DNA of 49,841 bases from an uncultured Alphaproteobacteria bacterium (GCA_944389555.1 CALXMU010000005.1:1-49841), one strand, 5' to 3'; positions 22,026 to 32,057 are shown, counted from the first letter of the stretch. Program-made: numbers and translations. The notes: a model not told the origin generated them from the sequence alone.

Positions 22026-24080
22026 ATGAAAAAAGAACTGTTTGATTTTCTAAATACCGACCTGCAATTTGTAAAAGGGGTTGGCCCGGTGTTGGCCGCG
22101 CGCTTTGAAGATGTGCTTGGGGGGCGGCGCGTGTTAGATTTTATGTTGCATATACCTGCATACATTAGGGCTCGTGGTATAACAGAAAATGTTTCATCTA
22201 GTGAGCCCGGGGAGATAATAACTATCCCGTTGTTGGTAAAGTCACATAAACCAGGCGGAACGTTTCGTGGGCATAGGCGCCCGACGCAGATTATATGTAA
22301 TGATAAGATGGGAAACGCGGTTGTAATTCAGTTCTTTAACGTAAATTTTTTAGATTATTGGTTAAAAAAGTTACCAATCGGACAGTGGCGCATGATAAGC
22401 GGAAAGTTAGAACGAGGTACTCGACCGACCATAAATCATCCAGATTTTATCGAAGAAATGCAGAATGCCGATAAAATACCGTCTATTCAGGCAATTTATC
22501 CGGCTGGTGAAGGGCTTACTCAGAAAACATTTGCAAGCGTTCGAGACCAAATTTTTAATGTTTTAACCGATAAGATTACAGGTGAAACAGATTCTGGTGT
22601 AAAAGAGTTTTTTGATGCATTGCGGCGCGTTCATTATCCTGAATGTGCCGAAGATTTATCGGCTAATTCTACATACATTGTTAAATTAGCATACTGGGAA
22701 TTGTTGGCGCATCAAACAGCAATTGTAATCAGCCGACGAAACCGCAAAGATGTTCGTAATCGTAGAAGCGTGCGTCAAAAAAAGTATGATTTAGTAGATA
22801 AGTTTTATACAATTTTGCCTTTTAAGATGACGGGGGCGCAAACGCAAACCATAAATGAAATATTTGCAGATTTGGCAAAAAATGTGCCTATGATGAGGTT
22901 AGTTCAGGGGGATGTAGGCAGCGGGAAAACAATTGTGGCACTGGCGGCTGCTATAAAGATGACGGAAACCGGGGCACAAACTGCGTTATTGGCACCAACG
23001 GATACTTTGGCGCAACAGCATTATGCAAAGATAAAACCTTTATGTGACAAACTTGGAATCGTTTGCGATGTTTTGACGGGGCGAGATAAAGGGACAGTAC
23101 GGCGTGAAAAATTGGTATCGTTGCGTTCGGGGCGAACAAAAATAGTTGTTGGAACGCATGCGCTGTTTTCAGAAGATGTTGAATATAAAGATTTGGGATT
23201 GGTTATAGTAGACGAGCAGCATAGATTTGGCGTTTCTCAACGTGAATCTTTGCGAGCAAAGGGAAATAACCCAGATTTGTTGGCATTGTCTGCTACGCCA
23301 ATTCCTCGTACTTTATCTATGACGATATACGGTGATATGGATGTATCCATTATAAACGAAAAACCAGCCGGCAGGTTACCCATAAAAACAACTAAATTAC
23401 CAATAGGGCGTATAGATGAGTTAGTTTCACGTCTAAAAATTCAGATAGATGCCGGTGCAAAAGTATTTTGGGTTTGTCCGTTAGTTGAAGAATCAGAAGT
23501 TTCAGATTTGACCGCTGTCCAATCGCGTTATGAAGAGTTAAAAAAGATATTTCCGCATGCAGGTCTGGTTCACGGACAAATGGATAAAAAGCAGCGCGAT
23601 AAGGTAATGGCAGAATTTGCGGATGATAAATCTGACATGAAAATGCTTGTCGCCACAACTGTTATAGAGGTTGGTATTGATGTACCACGTGCTACGATAA
23701 TAGTAATAGAAAACGCCGAAAGATTTGGTTTAGCTGCATTACATCAATTACGTGGGCGCGTAGGACGTGGTAATTTGCAATCTTATTGTATATTGGTATA
23801 CGGCAATAACATCAGCGAAGAGGGTTTAAAACGTCTAGAAGTTTTGACGGAAACAGAGGATGGTTTCGTAATTGCCGAACAAGATCTTATGATGCGCGGT
23901 ACGGGTGAGTTATTAGGTACGCGTCAAAGTGGTTGGATAAACTATCATTTTGTTGATTATTCGCGACATCGTGATTTGTTTAAGTTGGCGGCCAGCGCTG
24001 CGCGTGATATGAGTGAACCAGATGCGTGGGTACGTGATTTGATGTTCGTTTTTGACCGTGGAGTTGGTATAAGTGCGTAA
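22026..24080 (+). CDS. recG: ATP-dependent DNA helicase RecG
   Basis: 684 residues. It regresses stalled forks and migrates Holliday junctions. Wedge/OB region in the first 190 residues starts with LQFVKGVGPVLAARF. Walker A is GDVGSGKT (about 297-304), motif II is DEQHRFG, and motif III is LSATPIPRTLSMT. The C-terminal helicase half has TVIEVGIDVPRA, HQLRGRVGRG and the TRG motif. Complete. Its end overlaps the next gene by 8 bases. Confidence 0.96.
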   Translation: MKKELFDFLNTDLQFVKGVGPVLAARFEDVLGGRRVLDFMLHIPAYIRARGITENVSSSEPGEIITIPLLVKSHKPGGTFRGHRRPTQIICNDKMGNAVVIQFFNVNFLDYWLKKLPIGQWRMISGKLERGTRPTINHPDFIEEMQNADKIPSIQAIYPAGEGLTQKTFASVRDQIFNVLTDKITGETDSGVKEFFDALRRVHYPECAEDLSANSTYIVKLAYWELLAHQTAIVISRRNRKDVRNRRSVRQKKYDLVDKFYTILPFKMTGAQTQTINEIFADLAKNVPMMRLVQGDVGSGKTIVALAAAIKMTETGAQTALLAPTDTLAQQHYAKIKPLCDKLGIVCDVLTGRDKGTVRREKLVSLRSGRTKIVVGTHALFSEDVEYKDLGLVIVDEQHRFGVSQRESLRAKGNNPDLLALSATPIPRTLSMTIYGDMDVSIINEKPAGRLPIKTTKLPIGRIDELVSRLKIQIDAGAKVFWVCPLVEESEVSDLTAVQSRYEELKKIFPHAGLVHGQMDKKQRDKVMAEFADDKSDMKMLVATTVIEVGIDVPRATIIVIENAERFGLAALHQLRGRVGRGNLQSYCILVYGNNISEEGLKRLEVLTETEDGFVIAEQDLMMRGTGELLGTRQSGWINYHFVDYSRHRDLFKLAASAARDMSEPDAWVRDLMFVFDRGVGISA

Positions 24081-25368
24081 AATATTTGTACTTTTACTTT
24101 GTGCTTTATTTACGGTGCCTGTTAAAGCGGCATCGCTAATAAACGATACGGAAACGGAAAGAGTTATTACAGAGTTGATATCGCCATTAGCGTCGGCGGC
24201 TAACATACCTGATGGTCGACTACGAGTTCATATAATAAATGATAATGATTTTAACGCATTCGTTATGGGTGGAGAAGACGTTTATGTTTATACAGGACTA
24301 TTAAAGCAAATAAAGTCACCGGATGCGTTACAGGCGGTAATTGCCCATGAATTGGGGCATACTTTGGGTGGGCATATGGCACAAATGGCAGACAGAATTA
24401 ACGCTGAAATGACTCGTACCATGCTGATACAGGCGCTTGGTATTGGCTTGATGGCGTTGGGTGGTGACCCGTCAATGGGGGCGGGGGTGCTGGCTGGGTC
24501 TAGTGGTATCGCGCAACAATCGATGCTTGCTTTTACAAGAGATGAAGAACGTATCGCAGATGATATGGGATTGAAACTTATGATAAAAGCGAAACTTGAC
24601 CCAGACGGTTTTGTGGAAGTCTTAGAGCAGATGGAACATATGACGGGGGCTTTAGAGTCGCGCATAAATCCTAATAGAATAAACCATCCCCTAACGGCAG
24701 AACGTTTAAGCAACATTCGAGCGCAGATGAAAAAAATGGATGACGGTTACGTTCCAAAAAATGCGCCAACTAAAATCCAAAGGTCAGAATATGAATTAGT
24801 TCGTGCAAAGTTGATAGGTTACTTGGACACCGCAGATAATGTTGCTACCTTATACCCAAATTCCGATACTTCTGATTCCGCTTTATACGCGCGCGCCATT
24901 GCAAGAATGCAGAATGGAAATCTTGAAGGTGCGCGTGTTGGTACTATGACTTTGATATCTCGTAACCCTGATAACCCGTACTTTTATGAGTTGCTGGGGG
25001 ATATTGAGTACCAACTTGGGCTTTATGATGACAGCGTTGACGCATATGAGAAAAGTTTGAAATTAGTAAAAGAAAAATCACCGCAGATAGAAACTGCGCT
25101 GGCGTTGGTTTTAACAGAACGTAATAAACCAGGTGATAAAGATAAAGCAATAGAAATGTGTAAACGTTCTTTATTGACTTCACCGGCACCTTTGACTTAT
25201 TGGGTGTTGGCCAAGGCTTATGATGACGGTCGGGCTGATTGGGCCAGGGCAGAGTACTATCATATGATTGGTAAAGAATCGCAGGTGCGAAAATATGCAA
25301 AGCGGGCTCAAAAGTCTTTAGAACCGGGTTCCCCAGAATATATTAAATCTGGTGATTTACTAAAATAA
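24073..25368 (+). CDS. BepA-like periplasmic M48 metalloprotease with TPR repeats
   Basis: 431 residues from a GTG start inside the end of recG. Signal peptide about 1-19 (ending VKA). M48 domain with zinc motif HELGH (92-96) and the downstream metal Glu in RDEERIADDMG. After about residue 270 come three or more tetratricopeptide repeats (GDIEYQLGLYDDSVDAYEKS is clearest). This is the layout of BepA/YfgC, which checks BamA- and LptD-dependent assembly of outer-membrane proteins. It ends at a terminator shared with ackA. Confidence 0.85.
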   Translation: MRKIFVLLLCALFTVPVKAASLINDTETERVITELISPLASAANIPDGRLRVHIINDNDFNAFVMGGEDVYVYTGLLKQIKSPDALQAVIAHELGHTLGGHMAQMADRINAEMTRTMLIQALGIGLMALGGDPSMGAGVLAGSSGIAQQSMLAFTRDEERIADDMGLKLMIKAKLDPDGFVEVLEQMEHMTGALESRINPNRINHPLTAERLSNIRAQMKKMDDGYVPKNAPTKIQRSEYELVRAKLIGYLDTADNVATLYPNSDTSDSALYARAIARMQNGNLEGARVGTMTLISRNPDNPYFYELLGDIEYQLGLYDDSVDAYEKSLKLVKEKSPQIETALALVLTERNKPGDKDKAIEMCKRSLLTSPAPLTYWVLAKAYDDGRADWARAEYYHMIGKESQVRKYAKRAQKSLEPGSPEYIKSGDLLK

Positions 25369-25370
25369 AA

Positions 25371-25392
25371 AACCGCCGAAAAGGCGGTTTTT
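25371..25392. terminator. Bidirectional terminator between the M48 protease gene and ackA
   Basis: AACCGCC (25371-25377), GAAAA loop, GGCGGTT (25383-25389), with A-run before and T-run after. Confidence 0.88.
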
Positions 25393-25396
25393 GTTT

Positions 25397-26638
25397 TTAT
25401 TTTGCAAACGAATAATCCATCTCTAAATGGTTTGGATTATATGTACCGTTCATGATTGCGATTGTATCCTCAACGATGACTAATTCCTCGTTTGTAGCAA
25501 TCATAAAGACTTTTACGCGACTATCTGGAGTTGATATTTCTGCTTCTTCAACACCTTTGCGAGCCAATGCCGCAGCATTTTTTTCTTTGTCCAACTTTAT
25601 TCCAAGTTCTTCCAATCCGCTGCAGAATTTTTCACGTAGATAGTCATCGTTTTCGCCAACGCCCGCTGTAAAGACTAGGGCATCTGTGTGACCTAACTCA
25701 GCCATATACGCACCGATGTATTTCTTTACATTATGTGCTTCCATATCAATGGCAAGACGACATTTGTCATTCGTATCTTTATTAGATTCAACGTCGCGAC
25801 GGTCAACGAAGCATTCTGTTAAACCAACCAGACCAGAATCTTTGTTTAAGTGTTTCTGCATTTGCTCTGGTGTTAAATGCAATTGTTCCATAACATATAA
25901 AATTACCCCCGGGTCAACATCGCCTGGGCGTGTACCCATTGTTAAACCTGCCAATGGTGTCATACCCAAAGAGGTATCAACAGAAACACCATTTTTAATG
26001 GCGGTCGCGGATGCACCTGAACCGATGTGCAACGTAATCAAATTACATTGATTGGCAGGTTTGCCTAATAATTTTGCGGCGCGTTTTGAAACGTATAAAT
26101 GAGATGTCCCGTGAAATCCATATCTGCGTACGCCAAGTTCTGTGTACCACGCGCTTGGAACCGCGTAACGATAAGCATAATCAGGCATTGTCTGATGAAA
26201 TGCTGTATCAAATACGGCAACTTGACGAGCGTTTGGTAATAATTGTTTTGCAGTAACTATTCCCAATAAAGCAGAAGGGTTATGTAAAGGTGCAATCGGT
26301 GATAATTGTTCTATTGTTTTCATGACTTCGTCTGTAATTTCAACGGAAGAAGCAAATTTATCACCGCCCATAACTACACGATGACCGACGCCTTTGATTT
26401 CATTCATGTCAATGGAGGCTTCACGCAACATAAAAAGAACAACATTTAATGCTTCGTTATGGTTTTTCATTTCGGTATCTTTACGCTGTTTGGTACCGTC
26501 TGGGTATTTCTGCGTTATGAAAGAATCCGACAAACCTATTTTTTCAACGTTACCACCGACGATGGCTTTCTTAGAATCTGCGTCAAAAACCTGATATTTA
26601 AGTGATGAAGAACCACAATTCAAAGCAAGTATGTACAT
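25397..26638 (-). CDS. ackA: Acetate kinase
   Basis: 413 residues from ATG 26638 (AAAGGGGA before it; the longer in-frame start has none). It makes ATP and acetate from acetyl phosphate. LALNCGSSSLKYQV is the N-terminal phosphate-binding strand. HRVVMGG, AVFDTAFHQTMP, YGFHGTSH, NLITLHIGSGASATAIKNG and DTSLGMTPLAGLTMGTRPGD are the family's catalytic and nucleotide motifs. No pta gene is adjacent. Suggests acetate-forming fermentation or acetate use. Confidence 0.97.
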   Translation of the reverse strand: MYILALNCGSSSLKYQVFDADSKKAIVGGNVEKIGLSDSFITQKYPDGTKQRKDTEMKNHNEALNVVLFMLREASIDMNEIKGVGHRVVMGGDKFASSVEITDEVMKTIEQLSPIAPLHNPSALLGIVTAKQLLPNARQVAVFDTAFHQTMPDYAYRYAVPSAWYTELGVRRYGFHGTSHLYVSKRAAKLLGKPANQCNLITLHIGSGASATAIKNGVSVDTSLGMTPLAGLTMGTRPGDVDPGVILYVMEQLHLTPEQMQKHLNKDSGLVGLTECFVDRRDVESNKDTNDKCRLAIDMEAHNVKKYIGAYMAELGHTDALVFTAGVGENDDYLREKFCSGLEELGIKLDKEKNAAALARKGVEEAEISTPDSRVKVFMIATNEELVIVEDTIAIMNGTYNPNHLEMDYSFAK

Positions 26639-26777
26639 ATTATCCCCTTTGTTTACGCGGCAAAGCATAGCACAGGAAAATTAGGGTTTCAACACTAAAA
26701 ACAAAGTAAATATTTTGATGTTTCGATTAGCAAAACTTTATAGAATTGGTTATAATCTTTCAAAATAAGGAAATATT

Positions 26778-28010
26778 ATGAGCAAAAATGGTAGTTTGCG
26801 AAGTTTTTTAAGGAATATATATACGTATGCATTTTTCAATAAACTTTTATTATTGATGCCAGTTTATGCTGTTTTTATGCAAGAGAATGGTTTAAGTGAT
26901 ATTCAATTATCTTTAATGTTCATAATTTTATCTGCCGGTACATTTCTAACTCAGATACCTGTTACATGGACTACTAATAAATTAGGTGCCAAAGCCGCCA
27001 TAATATTAGGAACTTTTTTGAAAGCGGTGGCTTTTGTTTTGTGGCTTGTGTGGCCGAATTTTTTTGGTTTTGCCATTGGTATGTTTTTATGGGGAATTGA
27101 GTACGCGTTTTATAACGTCGCGTTTGAAGGGCTATTATATGATGAATTGCGGGCAAGGCATCATCAGAAAATATATGCAAAAGTTCTTGGAGTTAGGTAT
27201 AATTTGCAGGCTTTGGGGGCGGCATTATCTGCTTTTGGTTCTTTGCTTATGATATTTGGTTATGAGTGGATTACCATCGCTTCATTAGTATCGTTGGGTG
27301 CGTCGGCAATATGTATAGCAAGAATTGATATAAAATCACGTCTAAATGCGGGGCATAAAGTTCGTAAAAATAATTTTATAAAGTTGATGAGAACGGGAAT
27401 AAAAATATGCGGCAAAACACCATGCATTTTATTGATGTTTATGCTTAGCTTGTTGGTTGCCAACGTTGCATATTTAGATGATTATTTAAGCCCCATAGGG
27501 GTAGAAATCGGTTTGCCCGTGCAATTCGTCGGTTTCATTCAATTCTTTATTTTGGGTTGCTCTGTTTTGGGGCAAACATTTGCATATCGTTTTGAACGTA
27601 TAAAAGATTGGATTTTATATTCAATAATTTGCGCCGGTGGTATATCTTTTGTTCTGTTCGCCTTTTTCTATTCTGTGGCTGGTGTGTGGGCATTGGGATT
27701 GGCCTATGTATTGTTTAGCGTCGTTAGGGTCCTTTTATATTCAAGATTTCAAGATTTTATTCCGTCTAAGTATAGGTCGGTTATATTGTCTTTATATAGC
27801 ATAGGGGACAATATTATATATATTGGGACTTGTCTGATAATAGGTCTTGGGGGAATGCTTGGTAGTTGGCGTTATAGCATATTATTATTGGGCGTAATTT
27901 TGATAGGTATAGGTTTATGGGCGGTATTGTTTATAAGGAATAAATGTGAAATTTCCGATGCACCTGGAACTAAATCTGTAAAGGCTACGTTGCCAATTAC
28001 AAAGGCATAA
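26778..28010 (+). CDS. Major facilitator superfamily transporter
   Basis: 410 residues with about twelve transmembrane helices in two groups of six, separated by a basic loop (RIDIKSRLNAGHKVRKNN, about 183-200). N-terminal region KLLLLMPVYAVFMQENGLSD resembles MFS drug or metabolite exporters. An AAGGAA site stands 7 bases before the ATG. Its own promoter-like TATAAT lies at about 26750. Substrate unknown. Confidence 0.8.
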   Translation: MSKNGSLRSFLRNIYTYAFFNKLLLLMPVYAVFMQENGLSDIQLSLMFIILSAGTFLTQIPVTWTTNKLGAKAAIILGTFLKAVAFVLWLVWPNFFGFAIGMFLWGIEYAFYNVAFEGLLYDELRARHHQKIYAKVLGVRYNLQALGAALSAFGSLLMIFGYEWITIASLVSLGASAICIARIDIKSRLNAGHKVRKNNFIKLMRTGIKICGKTPCILLMFMLSLLVANVAYLDDYLSPIGVEIGLPVQFVGFIQFFILGCSVLGQTFAYRFERIKDWILYSIICAGGISFVLFAFFYSVAGVWALGLAYVLFSVVRVLLYSRFQDFIPSKYRSVILSLYSIGDNIIYIGTCLIIGLGGMLGSWRYSILLLGVILIGIGLWAVLFIRNKCEISDAPGTKSVKATLPITKA

Positions 28011-28011
28011 G

Positions 28012-28045
28012 CATAACGTCCTATATATTTGTTATGTGTTTTTAT
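28012..28045 (+). terminator. Weak terminator after the MFS gene
   Basis: CATAAC (28012-28017) and GTTATG (28031-28036) could pair, followed by TGTTTTTATT. The stem is AT-rich, so confidence is limited. Confidence 0.35.
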
Positions 28046-28059
28046 TATAACATGTCTGC

Positions 28060-28746
28060 ATGGCATTAAATCTAAGAAGTTTTTTATTAAAAACGATACC
28101 TTATATGTTGTCTATTGCTGGTGGCTGGGTATTATTTAAGCTTACAGAAAATGATGTAAGTAACGAAAATTTATCAGATTTGGTAAATAATATGGCCGCT
28201 TCACTATTAGCGATACCGCTTGTGTTTTTGTTATATGACTATTCTAATTACCTTGTGTCAAATCAGTTAAATAAAACTATGGCCAGTCATACTACGGATA
28301 AGTTAAATATAATATTACTGAATTTCATACTTATAATGCGTCAAATATTAGGGGTGCGCAGTAAACTTACATTCGCTTCGTTGAATAATATGGCTGATTT
28401 ATCGGTTTCAAAAATAGCGTTAAAATTAAAGATAACGCCGGCACAAATTAAAGAATTGCGGATATATGAAAATCAGTTGGACGTGTTGATTGATAGTAGT
28501 GTGAAGTCTAATATTTTAACGAATGATCAAATACAAATGTTAACAGGTTTAATGCGTGAAGTCGCTCTTTTAATAAACGAACATAATTTTAGGCATAATC
28601 GTCATATTGCGGCTAAATATATAAAAAATATAATAGGTAAGATAATAGATTGGTTAGATTCAGATGCGTTTGCATCAATGCATTTTCAGCAGTTGTTGGG
28701 ATCGGCAGAAATGGGCGAGCAAAACGATAAAAATACTGTTAAATAA
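28060..28746 (+). CDS. Membrane protein of unknown function
   Basis: 228 residues. Two transmembrane helices (about 8-27 and 46-64) are followed by a long, helical, probably cytoplasmic domain with few aromatic residues. No recognised family and no catalytic motif. No clear ribosome-binding site before the ATG, so the start is uncertain. It lies between the MFS transporter and a membrane-anchored beta-domain protein. Confidence 0.55.
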   Translation: MALNLRSFLLKTIPYMLSIAGGWVLFKLTENDVSNENLSDLVNNMAASLLAIPLVFLLYDYSNYLVSNQLNKTMASHTTDKLNIILLNFILIMRQILGVRSKLTFASLNNMADLSVSKIALKLKITPAQIKELRIYENQLDVLIDSSVKSNILTNDQIQMLTGLMREVALLINEHNFRHNRHIAAKYIKNIIGKIIDWLDSDAFASMHFQQLLGSAEMGEQNDKNTVK

Positions 28747-28761
28747 AAGAGTATGATATTC

Positions 28762-28790
28762 TTGACTTTTGCATTTTTGTTAAATATTAT
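28762..28790 (+). promoter_or_regulatory. Promoter of the beta-domain membrane protein gene
   Basis: TTGACT (28762-28767), 17-base spacer, TATTAT (28785-28790); start near 28797. Confidence 0.6.
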
Positions 28791-28820
28791 ATGCTCGTAA
28801 TTTAATCATAGAGGTTTGAC

Positions 28821-29474
28821 ATGAAAAAGCATATTTTACCTATCATTTTGTACGTTCTGGGTGGTTTGGTAGTGGTTGGATTGACTGCGCCATTATACTC
28901 TGAAAATCATATGATACGTTCAATCATAGATTCAAAAAATGCAGAATCTGCAAGAATTGATATATACAATTACGGTAATAAGAATAATAAAGTAGAGGTC
29001 GTTAGTGTTTCTAGTGAGGATATAAAATATTCTTATCCGACTTGGTGCCAGAAAAACAACGGTCAATGTGCTTTAATACAGACAAGCAATCTTGACAACA
29101 AAGCAGCAAACATAAAGTTAAAAGCAAAAAATTCTGGTGAATTGGTTATCCGTCTTTTAGGGCCTGACGCAAGATATGAAAATGATAGATATCCTGTATT
29201 TATAGACTATAGTAACTTGGTAGTAAACGGTCAGACAATTTTTGCAGACACACAGGATGTTTTCTATACTAGCCCATATGAGTATAAATTAAACGTGAAA
29301 AACGGTGAAACAGTAGACATTTCCGTAAATATAGAAAGACATGGTTTCGGGTTGTCTGATTTGCAGTACTATAATATAAATTATATAACTGTTCTTTCTA
29401 TTATTGCGGTATATGCTTTGATAATAGTTGCGATAGAGTTGTATAGAAAAAAGCGCGCCAATAAAAAAGCATAA
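28821..29474 (+). CDS. Membrane-anchored protein with a beta domain shared with the giant polysaccharide enzyme
   Basis: 217 residues. One N-terminal transmembrane helix (about 5-26), an extracytoplasmic domain, and a second helix near the C-terminus (about 188-208) with a KKRANKKA tail. Residues about 55-178 align by eye with residues about 972-1100 of the 2054-residue protein at 39144. Shared landmarks: GELVIRLLGPD/GVLRLAFKAAD, VFIDYSNLVVNG/VYVDYTSIKIDG, YEYKLNVKNGETVDISVNIE/YEMPVKNGQKVDVLINVH, LSDLQ/RSDLQ. This suggests a sugar- or lipid-binding beta-sandwich used in the same pathway. It has its own promoter and terminator. Confidence 0.65.
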   Translation: MKKHILPIILYVLGGLVVVGLTAPLYSENHMIRSIIDSKNAESARIDIYNYGNKNNKVEVVSVSSEDIKYSYPTWCQKNNGQCALIQTSNLDNKAANIKLKAKNSGELVIRLLGPDARYENDRYPVFIDYSNLVVNGQTIFADTQDVFYTSPYEYKLNVKNGETVDISVNIERHGFGLSDLQYYNINYITVLSIIAVYALIIVAIELYRKKRANKKA

Positions 29475-29491
29475 AAAAGAAGCTTTTAATT

Positions 29492-29525
29492 AAACATCAC
29501 AGCAAAAGCTGTGATGTTTTTTTAT
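29492..29525 (+). terminator. Terminator after the beta-domain membrane protein
   Basis: AAACATCACAGC (29492-29503), AAAA loop, GCTGTGATGTTT (29508-29519), then a T-run. A perfect 12-bp stem. Confidence 0.9.
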
Positions 29526-29558
29526 AACTTTATATTCGGTAGGATTTGTACTAACACA

Positions 29559-29586
29559 TTGAAAATTTGTCAAAAAATGCTATAAT
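29559..29586 (+). promoter_or_regulatory. Promoter of the 813-residue orphan gene
   Basis: TTGAAA (29559-29564), 16-base spacer, perfect TATAAT (29581-29586); predicted start near 29593, giving a short leader of about 23 nt. Confidence 0.65.
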
Positions 29587-29615
29587 TATAAGGGTATACA
29601 TATAAAGGGCTCTGT

Positions 29616-32057
29616 ATGGCAGTAAAAATGGATGAGTTTTTATTACAGTACTATATGCAGTATCGGTTTAACCATATGCCGCCAGGGGTACGTGCTCAAT
29701 TTGATGTTTATGTAAAATCTGATGATTTTCGTGGAAACATGAAAATGTGGAAAAATAAATTGATGCATCAAAATGCCAATGGAAAGTGGGTTGAAAATGA
29801 TATGCCCGACCCTAATAATAGTTCTGACGAATTTTTTCTGAATGATAAAGAATGGGAAAAATTTTTTGTTGCATTTCAAAATGCTTTTATAAATATGAAC
29901 GCTGATCGCGAGAACTTAGAAAAAAATTCACCAGACGCATTAAAATTTTTAGATGAATATTTTGGAAGTTTAAGTACGCATTTATTTACAAATAATGTTG
30001 CAAATGTAGCTGCTGAATCTGTAATAAATCATGAATTTAAAGATTTTTTAAATAGATATAGAACAAGGTTAGAAATCCAGTTTCAACAGTGGGGAATCTT
30101 GGATAAGGAATTTACATACAGTAAGCTTATGTCCGGTATTTCTTCCGAGGAATATAATAAATCTGCGACATTCCAGAAAAAAATAAAAAAAATTGCACAA
30201 TATATAGACGCGTATAGTAATTCAGACGAGTTCCGTAATATATTGAGGTTGAACCCTGGTGAAAGCATTCCAGATTTTAGTCCCATAATAAATGGTTTTG
30301 ACGAAAATAATGTAGATCCAGCAAAAATGGATTTGTTTCGTGGTACGGCGACAACTCGTGGACGTTATCTAGCGTTGTTAAATACTTTGGCAACGAATAA
30401 AAAGGTATATAACGTTTTTAAGCAATATGATGACGGGAAAATTTCGGGGAAATTAGAAGAAGCAAAATCTAAATTAGATTACGATAATAAAGAAAAAGAA
30501 GATTATGTTCCACCGAAACGTAACGAAGAATTGACGTTTTTTGAAAAGTTGCGTGGTGATATCAGCGATACATTAGAAGATTATATGGGTAAATATTTAA
30601 AATTAACTGGTGATCGCTTATATTTTTCAGAATCTGCAAAGCTAATAGTAAAGGCTATAGATGGTACAAATTATAAACCAACAGATGGATTAAAGAAAAT
30701 TCTGGACTCAAAATCTGATATAAAAAAGAAACTTTTATATAAATCGCCGCGTGCAACAGAGCAGTTTGATTGGTTTATAGGGACTATGGAAGACCTGAAT
30801 GCGTCTATGCCTAAAACATTTGCTGGCGCATTAAATAATGGCGGTAAGTTACAAGCTATAGTAGAAGAATTGATTTTGAAAGCTGTTCATGAAAATAAGA
30901 TTGATGAAGCAAAAACAGCTATGGAGATTTTATCTATTGTAAAGTATAGCTATACTAATAGTAAAATTATGGAGGCCTTTAATAAATCAGATTTTACAAT
31001 ATTTTCTGATAAAGATTTATCTTTTAATAAAGGTGGCATAGAATTTGTAACAAAAGCATTTGATAAAGCTTTGAAAAAGTCTTTACAGGTTGTCGGTTAT
31101 ACTGCGACTGTTGCCATAAATGCTATTAAAATGTCTGGTAGTAAATTTGACGGTCATACCAAACGAATAGGGGGTGTTCGTTCTGCTTGGATTGATAAGA
31201 ATGAGGCAGATAGAAGTGCTGCCGAACAGCGTAGGAATGTGGAAGGGGCTTTGGATGACAGGACAATAGCAAGCCAAGAAGGCGTTTTACGTGGGCTAGA
31301 TTCTGCTGGGTTTAATGAAACGACAATGCCGCGCAGGAAAAGGCAGTTGCAGTTGGCACAGGATAGCGCAAAAACAGCCCATGATGATTATGTTCGTGCC
31401 AAAGAAAATTTTGAAAGTGCGGATAATATTGTTAATGCACGCCAGCAGGTTACGAACTTATTGAGACAGCGCCAGGCATTGGAACAAGAAATCAGTGATT
31501 TAGATAGAGATTTTGCTAATCCTGCTACTTATGCCGGGCTAACGTCAGAAGCAGCGTCTGCGAAAGCGCAAGATATTTTAACAAGAAAAAGAGAAAAAGA
31601 AGCGGAAAGAAAGCAGAAATATGAAGATGTGCGCGTATTAATAAGTAATTTACGTAGTGTATATACCCGTGATCAAATTCGGAACGCTGTTAGGGAAAGA
31701 CCTGCACTGCTTAGTGCAATGCAGGCTGCTGAACGGCGTTATAATACAAGACAGGGGTATTCAGACTATATAGAGCAGCATATAAATGATTTTGATAACG
31801 CAACAAAAGCGTTGAATGAATCACGAGAACATAAGACCAAACTTGAAAACACAGTAAATAACTGGGACCAGGAACATTTAGACAGGTATAAAGAACTTGT
31901 TGTATTTTGGGATATGTTGGAAACAGGGCGTAATTTGCATCTTGGAAAATTCTATTCTTGGTCATTAGGTAGCGCAAAGAACAAACAACGGGAATTTGAT
32001 AATATAAAACTAGCAATGTTTAATCAAAAGGTAGCAGATTATAACTTGGCAGCGTAG
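29616..32057 (+). CDS. Large orphan cytoplasmic protein, 813 residues
   Basis: No signal peptide or convincing membrane segment. The first 550 residues are charged and helical, with repeated Asp/Asn/Lys-rich loops and no motif I recognise. Residues about 535-780 are low-complexity helical with coiled-coil character (ALEQEISDLDRDF, RKREKEAERKQKYEDVRV, ALNESREHKTKLENTVNNWD). An ending of about 35 residues after the coiled coil is Trp- and Tyr-containing. The gene is a single unit with a consensus promoter and no neighbour in the same direction. Candidates are a secreted effector, a structural scaffold, or a phage-derived structural protein. None is supported by a motif. The codon and base usage look like the neighbours. 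Confidence 0.6.
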   Translation: MAVKMDEFLLQYYMQYRFNHMPPGVRAQFDVYVKSDDFRGNMKMWKNKLMHQNANGKWVENDMPDPNNSSDEFFLNDKEWEKFFVAFQNAFINMNADRENLEKNSPDALKFLDEYFGSLSTHLFTNNVANVAAESVINHEFKDFLNRYRTRLEIQFQQWGILDKEFTYSKLMSGISSEEYNKSATFQKKIKKIAQYIDAYSNSDEFRNILRLNPGESIPDFSPIINGFDENNVDPAKMDLFRGTATTRGRYLALLNTLATNKKVYNVFKQYDDGKISGKLEEAKSKLDYDNKEKEDYVPPKRNEELTFFEKLRGDISDTLEDYMGKYLKLTGDRLYFSESAKLIVKAIDGTNYKPTDGLKKILDSKSDIKKKLLYKSPRATEQFDWFIGTMEDLNASMPKTFAGALNNGGKLQAIVEELILKAVHENKIDEAKTAMEILSIVKYSYTNSKIMEAFNKSDFTIFSDKDLSFNKGGIEFVTKAFDKALKKSLQVVGYTATVAINAIKMSGSKFDGHTKRIGGVRSAWIDKNEADRSAAEQRRNVEGALDDRTIASQEGVLRGLDSAGFNETTMPRRKRQLQLAQDSAKTAHDDYVRAKENFESADNIVNARQQVTNLLRQRQALEQEISDLDRDFANPATYAGLTSEAASAKAQDILTRKREKEAERKQKYEDVRVLISNLRSVYTRDQIRNAVRERPALLSAMQAAERRYNTRQGYSDYIEQHINDFDNATKALNESREHKTKLENTVNNWDQEHLDRYKELVVFWDMLETGRNLHLGKFYSWSLGSAKNKQREFDNIKLAMFNQKVADYNLAA

